Shown here in pieces: positions 35,289 through 42,247 of a DNA stretch of 50,756 bases. The position numbers were made by a program, and so were the translations under genes. The DNA is taken from NCBI GenBank assembly GCA_000405805.1, contig ASPJ01000006.1, positions 1-50,756 on the forward strand, written 5' to 3'. This DNA is from Fidelibacterota bacterium SCGC AAA003-L08 (GTDB lineage Bacteria > Fidelibacterota > Marinisomatia > SCGC-AAA003-L08 > D37C17). A model generated the notes under the pieces. That model saw only the letters and a program-made list of their open reading frames with translations, was not told where the DNA came from and ran no database searches. Numbering within the stretch: position 1 is the stretch's first letter; each line of letters opens with the position of its first letter.

Positions 35289-35423
35289 ATAGACGAGGGT
35301 GTTGCAGGTGTTAATAACAATGGTACTTGGGTAGGTAGTTTAACACAATTACAAGCAGGTAGTGGTTATTGGTTCAATAGTAATATAGAAGCCTGTTTTA
35401 ACTATGAGTGTGCAGAAAACTAA
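35289..35423 (+). pseudogene. Orphan C-terminal fragment of a secreted protein
   Basis: A 44-codon frame without a start codon reads IDEGVAGVNNNGTWVGSL, then LQAGSGYWFNSN, and stops at 35423. This looks like the 'GEGVA...WVGSL...GYW' segment common at the C-termini of FCB secreted proteins. Everything upstream of it is missing, so it is probably a leftover of an earlier cassette. Confidence 0.55.
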
Positions 35424-35428
35424 ATAAG

Positions 35429-36385
35429 TTATTTCTTTAAGGTTTGGTACTCGTTGGTTCCGATGAGTTCTCCGTCTTTATAGTATTTTTCTCTAAGTAT
35501 ATATCCGTTTTCAAAATACGAAGTCATCATACCATCTAATTTTCCATCTTTGTAGTATGCTTCTTCTTCTATCTGTTCATTTTTATAATACAAAATCCAT
35601 TTACCATCTAATTTTCCATCTTTGTAGTTTTCTTCTTCTTCTATCTGTCCATTTTCATAATAGTAAGTCCATTTACCATCTGATTCACCATCTTTGTAGT
35701 TTCCTTCCAAAGATATCTGTCCATTTTCATGATAATAAATTACTTTACCATTTCCATCTTTTACCAACAATTCACCATCTTTATTCCAAAAATTAATTAA
35801 ATTTAAAGATTCTTTTCTATCTTTGAAGTTTCCTTCTGACCATATCTGTCCGTTTTCATGATACCAAGTCCACTTACCATCTTCACTTCCATTTTTGAAG
35901 TTTCCTTCTTCTTCTATCTGTCCATTTTCATAATAGTAAGTCCATTTACCATCTCCTTTTCCATCTTTGTAGTTTGCTTCATGCCCTACCTGTCCGTTTT
36001 GGTAATACCAAATCAATTTACCATCTAATTCACCATCTTTGTAGTTTACTGCTGACTCTATCTGTCCGTTGTCGTAATATAAATATTCTTTATACCCAAC
36101 CTCCACTCCATCTTTGTAGTTTTCTTCTCTCCTTATCTGTCCGTTTTCATCATAGTTAGACCACTTACCATCTTTCTTACCTTTACTATTGTAATTCTCC
36201 CAAAGGAGTGTATCACCACTTTCAGAGTAAACTAACTTTTCAATCATCACTTCTTCACTACCCTCACCAATGAATTTTAAAACTACTTTCCTGCTATGAT
36301 CATCATATCTCTCTGTGATTTCTGTGCGAGTTTTATCACCACAGGAAAATATAAATAAGGTTAATATGATCAGGATTCTTTTCAT
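35429..36385 (-). CDS. Lipoprotein with YwqK/MORN-like repeats (copy 1)
   Basis: A 318-residue predicted lipoprotein (lipobox IFSC, Cys at about 15) made of 11-12 repeats of about 23 residues of the form YYENGQIEEEGNYKDGKxDGKWT. This is the YwqK/MORN_2 type repeat, annotated as 'toxin-antitoxin system YwqK family antitoxin' but often found in surface lipoproteins of FCB bacteria. One repeat carries an insertion (KESLNLINFWNKDGELLV). The DNA is a 69-bp near-repeat array on the minus strand. It is a close paralogue of the next gene, with a 15-bp gap between them. Function unknown; a toxin-antitoxin role is not supported by the neighbourhood. Confidence 0.82.
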   Translation of the reverse strand: MKRILIILTLFIFSCGDKTRTEITERYDDHSRKVVLKFIGEGSEEVMIEKLVYSESGDTLLWENYNSKGKKDGKWSNYDENGQIRREENYKDGVEVGYKEYLYYDNGQIESAVNYKDGELDGKLIWYYQNGQVGHEANYKDGKGDGKWTYYYENGQIEEEGNFKNGSEDGKWTWYHENGQIWSEGNFKDRKESLNLINFWNKDGELLVKDGNGKVIYYHENGQISLEGNYKDGESDGKWTYYYENGQIEEEENYKDGKLDGKWILYYKNEQIEEEAYYKDGKLDGMMTSYFENGYILREKYYKDGELIGTNEYQTLKK

Positions 36386-36400
36386 TATGGTTTGGAAGGG

Positions 36401-37426
36401 TTAGTATTCTATGGTTTCGATTAAATTTCCATAAATATCATCAGGACAAGGACATTTTTCACCATTACAATCTGAATAACTTTCTTTCTTTATAAGTTTT
36501 CTATTTTCATCATAACGTTTCCATACATCTACTTTCATAAACATTGTATCATTTGTTGTACAAAGATTCCAATATCCCTGACTCTTTATTATTCCATTTT
36601 CATGATACCACGTCCATAAACCTAATTGACGATCTTCATCTTTCTTCCCTTCCCACTTAAGTTGACCATTATCATAATATCCTTTAGTATTCCCATCTTC
36701 TTTTCCATCTTTGTAGTTTGATTCCAACTTTATCTGTCCATTTTCATGATACCAAATCACTTTACCATCTAATTCACCATCTTTGAAGTTTTCTTTGTAT
36801 TCTATCTGTCCATTTTCGTAATAGGAAGTCCATTTACCATCTTGTTTACCATCTTTGAAGTTTGTTGCTTCAATTTTTATCTGTCCATTTTCATAATACG
36901 AAGTCCATTTACCATCTTGTTTACCATCTTTGAAGTTTGCTTTTAACTCTATCTGTCCGTTTTCATAATACGAAGTCCATTTACCATCTGATTTTCCATC
37001 TTTGTAGTATTCTTCTTCTTCTATCTGTCCGTTTTCGTAATACCAAGTCCATTTACCATCTAATTCACCATCTTTGAAGTTTCCTTTGTATTCTATCTGT
37101 CCATTTTCGTAATAGGAATATTCTTTATGCCCAACCTCCACTCCATCTCTGTAGTTTGTTTCTCTTTCTATCTCTCCGTTTCTATGGTATTCTCTCTCCA
37201 TCTTCATCCTAATCAAAGGTTTCTCTAACATAAGTGTATCACCACTTTCAGAATAAACTAACTTTTCAATCATCTGTTCAGTTTCACCTTCACCAACAAA
37301 TTTCATTAGTGTTTTCTTCTTACCATCATCATATCTCTCTGTGATTTCTGTGCGAATTTTATCACCACAAGATGTAATGATAAATAAAAGAATTGCAAAA
37401 TAGACTATATAGCGACTTGATTTCAT
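36401..37426 (-). CDS. Lipoprotein with YwqK/MORN-like repeats (copy 2)
   Basis: A 341-residue paralogue of the preceding gene and upstream of it on the same strand. The lipobox is ITSC in MKSSRYIVYFAILLFIITSC. The same mature start (GDKIRTEITERYDDG) and roughly nine 23-residue YENGQI...NFKDGKQDGKWTS repeats follow. The C-terminal part departs from the repeat, with a Cys-rich DCNGEKCPCPDD segment, absent from copy 1, near the end. Both probably arose by tandem duplication. The two genes oppose the direction of the rest of the array. Confidence 0.82.
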   Translation of the reverse strand: MKSSRYIVYFAILLFIITSCGDKIRTEITERYDDGKKKTLMKFVGEGETEQMIEKLVYSESGDTLMLEKPLIRMKMEREYHRNGEIERETNYRDGVEVGHKEYSYYENGQIEYKGNFKDGELDGKWTWYYENGQIEEEEYYKDGKSDGKWTSYYENGQIELKANFKDGKQDGKWTSYYENGQIKIEATNFKDGKQDGKWTSYYENGQIEYKENFKDGELDGKVIWYHENGQIKLESNYKDGKEDGNTKGYYDNGQLKWEGKKDEDRQLGLWTWYHENGIIKSQGYWNLCTTNDTMFMKVDVWKRYDENRKLIKKESYSDCNGEKCPCPDDIYGNLIETIEY

Positions 37427-37428
37427 AT

Positions 37429-37568
37429 CTTAATTTAGGTTTGTCCTAACTAATTGCCAACCCTACTCTAAAAAAGAAAGACGCAGTGGTTTCAGGAATT
37501 AATAATCTTCATCTCTACAATAACCACTACGCCTTATCTACCTTAATTTAGGTTTATCCTAACTAATT
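37429..37568. repeat. Pair of 27-bp direct repeats around a small inverted repeat
   Basis: CTTAATTTAGGTTT, then G or A, then TCCTAACTAATT occurs at 37429-37455 and 37542-37568 with one mismatch. Between them AGTGGTT and AACCACT form an interrupted palindrome about 30 bases apart. The repeats flank the 5' side of the lipoprotein pair. The block could be a duplicated promoter region or a remnant of a small insertion. No gene lies in 37427-37566. Confidence 0.6.
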
Positions 37569-37700
37569 ACTTTACCCATTTATAAGCATTATTTTCACAT
37601 TCCTCCTCACCCTCAACCCAATCAACTTCCCTACCATTATAATCCAGGCAAGAACCAGCATTCTGTGCAGAAAAAGATACAAAAAAAATATTACCCTGGG
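37567..37700 (-). pseudogene. Fragment of an exported protein gene
   Basis: On the minus strand a frame without a start codon reads IFFVSFSAQNAGSCLDYNG and then a Glu-rich segment ending YKWVK and TAA. It looks like the end of a signal peptide and the start of a Cys-containing secreted domain, cut off on both sides. The direct repeat at 37542-37568 overlaps its end. Confidence 0.35.
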
Positions 37701-37720
37701 TATACACTCTTTGGGCAAAC

Positions 37721-37787
37721 TAGCTCAGTTGGATAGAGCAACGGATTTTTAATCCGTAGGCCACAGGTTCAAATCCTGTCGAGGGTA
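37721..37787 (+). repeat. tRNA-Arg pseudogene, copy E (anticodon changed to UUU)
   Basis: The longest displaced copy: D arm identical to the intact tRNA (AGCTCAGTTGGATAGAGC), anticodon loop TTTTTAA (TCT changed to TTT), T loop TTCAAAT. The 5' flank GGCAAAC does not pair with 3' CGAGGGT, so it cannot form a normal acceptor stem. Probably non-functional, despite a formal lysine anticodon. Confidence 0.85.
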
Positions 37788-37797
37788 CAACACAACT

Positions 37798-37848
37798 TAT
37801 GTGATATGACCCATTTGTATCTATCATAATTCCAATGTAAATTCCCTT
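37798..37848 (+). promoter_or_regulatory. Shared leader of the beta-helix genes (gene 4 version)
   Basis: Close match to the gene 3 leader: TATGTGATATGACCCATTTG, TATCTAT and TGTAAATTCCCTT before ATG. It is joined directly to tRNA fragment E through AACACAACT, as the gene 3 leader is to copy C. Confidence 0.6.
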
Positions 37849-40137
37849 ATGAATTTGAATTTTACATTTAAAGGTTTTCTTTTAATCTTTTTATCAGGAT
37901 TATACTCGATTACAATTACGGTGGGTCCTGACCCATCCAATGATTATACAACCATTCAGGAGGGTATTGGTGCCGCTTCAGATGGAGATATAGTGCTTGT
38001 AGAATCAGGGACAAATACAGACCCAATTACATACACTGAAAACCTTATCATTGAATCAGAGATTAGATTAATATCTACAGGAGGATATCAAACTACTATT
38101 ATTGATGGAAGTGGGGGTGCTACTCGTACGATGGGTAGTACGGTAACTGTTAGACCTGAATCAGGATCTGCATTTGCACCTAATAATGTTGAAATTGACG
38201 GATTTACCATTACTGGTGGAGTTGGAAATTCAATGAATTGGAGCACTCCTTCCGGTATGGTTACTGGAAAATTTGGAGGTGGAATAATGGCATTTAATAC
38301 CTCTCCTAAAATTAAAAATAATAATATTAAAGATAACGGAAATGCTTCTACAGCAAATGGTGGAGGAATCATTGCAATTGATAGTGCAGAAGACTGGTCT
38401 TTTAATGATAGAGAATGGGAATTAAATCCAGAACTTCCTCCAGTAACAGATGATTTAGATTTTTCTAATAATATATTTTATGGGAATGATTCTGATTATG
38501 GACATAGTTTATTTATTAGTGGATTCTCACAACGTACAACGGATTTATCTAATAGCACCTTTGATTGTTTTAGTACTACATATCAAAATACAACTGAATA
38601 TTGGGTGAAAGGTGAATTAGTTATATTTAATTATGAAGGATCTGAAGGCATAGAGCCTATTTACACAGATGTTTGGGTAAATCCAGAGACAGGAGTAGAT
38701 CAAGGTAATTATATTGGAGATATAGAACATCCATTTAAAACAATAGAATTTGCGTTAGGTATGATTTATGTAACTGAAAATAATCCTATTACAATTCATT
38801 TAGCTCCAGGGAATTATATTGATGAAGATTATCCAATTATTATGGTTTCAAATATAAGTCTTATTGGAAGTGATAATGCTGAAAGCATTCTAGATGCTCA
38901 AGGTTTATCGAGAGTAATACATATTCAACATATTGAAAATGTCACATTGGAGAATGTATTGATTAGAGGTGGATACCAACATGAATACCCTGGTGGTGGT
39001 GGGCTGTCAGTATGGTGGTCAAATAATGTTACTATTACAAATTCAATATTTACAGATAATATTGCTGGACATGGTGGTGGTTTTGAAATCCGTCAATCTA
39101 CTAATATTAATTTATCAAATTTAGATATTTTCAATAATTCCGCTTCAGATAGTGGTGGAGGATTTGCAATTAAGGATTGTACAGATAGAATAGAAGCTGA
39201 TAGTCTAAATGTATATAATAATTTTGCTCAATATGGAGCTGGAGGTATATATTTTTATGGAGATGGAGGAAGTATTTCTTTAGAAAATAGTATTATTCGT
39301 AATAATAGTTCTGAATCAAAAGGAGGTGGTATAAAAATTTTAGTTCCAGGTTCTTCTTATATAAATAATTGTATCATAAAGAATAATTATGCGACTTGGG
39401 GTGGAGGCATTGCATTGTATAGTGATAATATTAATGAATTTTTAGTTATCAGCAATTCTATAATCAGTGGAAATCATACAACTGTTGATAGTCATTCCTC
39501 TGGGACAGCATTTTATGCTGATGCTGATCATCCTAATGTCACATTCATTAATACTACAATAGCGAATAATACTTCAGGATCACCAATTTATTTTTTTACT
39601 ACCAATAGCAGCACTTCTAATATGATTTTAAATATAGTAAATAGCATTATATATAATAACAACGAAGGTAGCTTCGGTTGTGCAATTGGAGCTTCCCTAG
39701 GGATAAATCAAGAATTAATTAATATCAGTTATTCAAATATACAAGAATCAACGAATTCTTTTGAAATTAATTGGTATTTAGAGGATATGAATTTATCAAT
39801 AGATCCAGAATTCGTTGAGGATGATCCTTATTTCAATCTATCATCAAATTCTCCATGTATTGATGCAGGAACTTCTGATATAGATTTTGATGGTATCCCT
39901 GATATTACACATTTTTATGGTGAAGCCCCTGATATGGGGGCATCTGAATATATGCCTAATCAGCTGGATGAGAATGGTGATTTAAATGGTGATGGTAGTA
40001 TTAATGTTATAGATATTGTTGCTTTGGTGAATATTATTTTAAATGACCTTGATACAGAAGGTGCTGATTACAATGGTGATGGTGCTGTTAATGTCATCGA
40101 TGTTGTGGCATTAGTCCAATTTGTTTTAAATAATTAG
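37849..40137 (+). CDS. Secreted beta-helix protein with dockerin repeats (array gene 4)
   Basis: A 762-residue paralogue of genes 2 and 3. The signal peptide and roughly the first 310 residues are nearly the same (DYTTIQEGIGAA, TITGGVGN, GGGIMAFNTSPKI, SAEDWSFNDREWELNPELPP). The DUF1565-like YTDVWVNPETGVDQG follows, then a private middle with coils such as YPGGGGLSVWWSNN and GGGFEIRQST. SPCIDAGTSDIDFDG and two dockerin EF-hands (DLNGDGSINVIDIVALVNII, DYNGDGAVNVIDVVALVQFV) end it. Unlike genes 2 and 3, its stop is followed by the cyclase leader, not by a tRNA fragment. Its last 18 bases lie inside the 269-bp inverted repeat. Confidence 0.85.
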   Translation: MNLNFTFKGFLLIFLSGLYSITITVGPDPSNDYTTIQEGIGAASDGDIVLVESGTNTDPITYTENLIIESEIRLISTGGYQTTIIDGSGGATRTMGSTVTVRPESGSAFAPNNVEIDGFTITGGVGNSMNWSTPSGMVTGKFGGGIMAFNTSPKIKNNNIKDNGNASTANGGGIIAIDSAEDWSFNDREWELNPELPPVTDDLDFSNNIFYGNDSDYGHSLFISGFSQRTTDLSNSTFDCFSTTYQNTTEYWVKGELVIFNYEGSEGIEPIYTDVWVNPETGVDQGNYIGDIEHPFKTIEFALGMIYVTENNPITIHLAPGNYIDEDYPIIMVSNISLIGSDNAESILDAQGLSRVIHIQHIENVTLENVLIRGGYQHEYPGGGGLSVWWSNNVTITNSIFTDNIAGHGGGFEIRQSTNINLSNLDIFNNSASDSGGGFAIKDCTDRIEADSLNVYNNFAQYGAGGIYFYGDGGSISLENSIIRNNSSESKGGGIKILVPGSSYINNCIIKNNYATWGGGIALYSDNINEFLVISNSIISGNHTTVDSHSSGTAFYADADHPNVTFINTTIANNTSGSPIYFFTTNSSTSNMILNIVNSIIYNNNEGSFGCAIGASLGINQELINISYSNIQESTNSFEINWYLEDMNLSIDPEFVEDDPYFNLSSNSPCIDAGTSDIDFDGIPDITHFYGEAPDMGASEYMPNQLDENGDLNGDGSINVIDIVALVNIILNDLDTEGADYNGDGAVNVIDVVALVQFVLNN

Positions 40138-40388
40138 TAAATAACCTTAAATAACTAACCTTCCCTTATTCTGTTTTAATTTTATTTAGAAATTCCTAAT
40201 TTTCACCATGCAAAAATCGGTGAAACGTAAAACTGCACTTTTCTTTTCTGATATCGTTGGTTATAGCAAAATGATAGCTCGAAATGAATCTCATACACTT
40301 GATTTGCTTAAAGAACATGATATTATTCTAGAAAAAGAAATCAACAAGAATAAGGGGACTGTCATCAAGCATATTGGAGATTCAATCT
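40120..40388. repeat. Inverted repeat, left copy (269 bp, perfect)
   Basis: Matches 50488-50756 base for base on the opposite strand. Contains the last five codons and stop of array gene 4, the whole intergenic region, and the first 60 codons of the cyclase. Identity ends between 40388 and 40389 (AATCT|TCGCAG versus AATCT|ACTTAT). Confidence 0.97.
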
Positions 40389-42232
40389 TCGCAGAATTTC
40401 CATCAATTAATGAGGCTGCAGAGGCATCAGTTTCCATTCAGAAAGAATTAGCTCATCGCAATACCATTTATAGGGGCAAAGATCAATTCAAAATCCGTAT
40501 TGGACTTCACCAGGGAGATGTAGTTGATAAAGATGGAGATCTTTTTGGTAATGATGTCAACCTATGTAGTCGAATAGAAAACATAGCCATTAATGGCAGT
40601 ATTGCAATCAGTGATATTGCACTTAATAATTTAGAAGGAAATTGGTTTACTCATAAATATGGGAGAGTAAAGTTAAAGAATATTCCTACCCCACAAGAAA
40701 TCCACCGATTATATATTGATAAAAAAGAATTTCAGAAACACCGCCATGAAGATGTAATCAATCAACTTATTGATTTAAATATTAATATTGTTGGTGCAGA
40801 TGAACAGTTTGATGAAGATATTCAAACCGTAGCAATTATGTATCCTCAGAATTTAGGTAACCCTGAAGATGAATTTTTCTGTTATAGTTTTTTAGAACAA
40901 GTAATTACAGATTTGCAGAAAATTGATAAGATTAGAACCCCAAGCATTTCTGAGATTTCCAGATATAAAAATAATAATCAGCCACCATCAGAGATTGCTT
41001 TAAAGCTCGGAGTATCAAATATTGCGCAACTTAGCGTCATCAATACAGAAGATAAATTTCAAATCAATATGCTTTTAACATCCATGGATAGCGGTGAAGA
41101 ATTATTAAGTAAAAGTTGGACAGGTCTACATAATGATCAGAGAAAAATTTCTGCAAGTTTAATATCCAGGATGGCAGATATATTTAAGGTTAAGCTATCA
41201 GAAGATTTAAGGCGGTTGTTTGATAGGGAATATAATATAGATAATACTGCTTATAAAAAATATTTAGAAGGAAAATTTTTATCAGATCGTATGACTTATG
41301 GGCAAGATCTTAATAAATCTGAAAATCTTTTAGAACAAGCAATAAAAATTGATAATGAGTTTCCTGAAGCATATGCAGCCCTTGGCATGACAAAAAATTT
41401 ATTGGGAAATTATGAAGATGCAGAAGGATTGCTTGAAACAGCACTTGATTTAGCAGAAGATTCTGAAAATGAATCTGCTCTAATGGTTATTTATAATAAT
41501 CTAGGTATATATTATAAAGAAAGACAAAAATATAAAAAATCAATTCGTTATTTTGAAAAAGGAATAAAGCTGTTAAGAATTTATCCAGATAATTTGATGG
41601 AAGCTAAATTTATACATAATATGGCAGGCTCATATGGAAGACTTGGAGAAAACGATAGGGCATTAGATTTTTCATATAAAGCACAAAAAATATATAAAAA
41701 ATTAGGACTATCATTAGGGAACTCCTATGCGGAAATAGCTGCCAGATATAAAGACCTTAAGAATTACGATGAATCTATTGAATACTTTAATAGGGCTATA
41801 CGGGCATTTAAAGCTGAAGATATGAGCTTTAAAGTTACAATGTCATTAGTAATTCAATCAGACATGTATAATAACATGGGAGAATTTGATAAATCAATTG
41901 AAGTACTAGATAAAGCAGTTATCATAGCAGAGGATTTTCAGGATGAGTTAATGGATGGTCGGATTATGGCATCATATGCAATTGTATATCAGGTACAAGA
42001 AAAATATGAAGAATCTAAGAAAGCATTATTAAATGCAATAGAACATTTTCAAAATATGAATAGAAATAATTTAGTAGTAAAGACAATGATAGATCTTATT
42101 CAAGTATATTTAAAACTATCAGATATTGATTCAGCAAAATCTATGTATGATAGATGTAAGAAATTATCAGCTAGAATTAATGATCCTATGCTTTTATCAT
42201 CACTAGATAAACTTGAGGAAAATATAAAATAA
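40208..42232 (+). CDS. Class III adenylate/guanylate cyclase with TPR repeats
   Basis: A 674-residue cytoplasmic protein. The class III cyclase catalytic domain (about 1-175) has the first metal Asp in FFSDIVGYSKM, the second in GDSIFAEF, then LHQGDVV and NLCSRIE. A TolB/FlgO-like domain follows (about 205-340, VAIMYPQNLGNPEDEFFCYSF, LTSMDSGEELLSKSW). TPR-type repeats run from about 365 to the end (YAALGMTKNLLGNYEDAE, YNNLGIYYKERQKYKKS). This layout is common in Marinimicrobia-like and other FCB genomes. ATP versus GTP specificity is not settled. The 5' end lies in the inverted repeat, and a truncated duplicate of its first 60 codons is at the right edge. Confidence 0.88.
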   Translation: MQKSVKRKTALFFSDIVGYSKMIARNESHTLDLLKEHDIILEKEINKNKGTVIKHIGDSIFAEFPSINEAAEASVSIQKELAHRNTIYRGKDQFKIRIGLHQGDVVDKDGDLFGNDVNLCSRIENIAINGSIAISDIALNNLEGNWFTHKYGRVKLKNIPTPQEIHRLYIDKKEFQKHRHEDVINQLIDLNINIVGADEQFDEDIQTVAIMYPQNLGNPEDEFFCYSFLEQVITDLQKIDKIRTPSISEISRYKNNNQPPSEIALKLGVSNIAQLSVINTEDKFQINMLLTSMDSGEELLSKSWTGLHNDQRKISASLISRMADIFKVKLSEDLRRLFDREYNIDNTAYKKYLEGKFLSDRMTYGQDLNKSENLLEQAIKIDNEFPEAYAALGMTKNLLGNYEDAEGLLETALDLAEDSENESALMVIYNNLGIYYKERQKYKKSIRYFEKGIKLLRIYPDNLMEAKFIHNMAGSYGRLGENDRALDFSYKAQKIYKKLGLSLGNSYAEIAARYKDLKNYDESIEYFNRAIRAFKAEDMSFKVTMSLVIQSDMYNNMGEFDKSIEVLDKAVIIAEDFQDELMDGRIMASYAIVYQVQEKYEESKKALLNAIEHFQNMNRNNLVVKTMIDLIQVYLKLSDIDSAKSMYDRCKKLSARINDPMLLSSLDKLEENIK

Positions 42233-42247
42233 TCGAATGAAAGAAAA

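Noticed and set aside
35557..36159. Plus-strand open frames across the YwqK lipoprotein gene
   Set aside because: Their His/Leu/Ser-rich repeats are the complement of the 69-bp repeat units on the minus strand.
35429..37426. Toxin-antitoxin system (from the YwqK 'antitoxin' label)
   Set aside because: Both proteins are repeat lipoproteins and no toxin gene is adjacent; the label is a database name rather than evidence.
22696..37787. Regularly repeated 48-67 base segment considered as a CRISPR-like array
   Set aside because: Spacing is 2-5 kb and irregular, the repeat is a tRNA 3' half, and no cas genes are present.
37721..37787. Functional tRNA-Lys(UUU)
   Set aside because: The 5' flank GGCAAAC does not pair with 3' CGAGGGT, and the other arms are those of tRNA-Arg.
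22770..40137. Search for an integrase or transposase in the array
   Set aside because: No tyrosine recombinase (R-H-R-Y), serine recombinase or DDE motif was seen in any frame; any enzyme must lie elsewhere.
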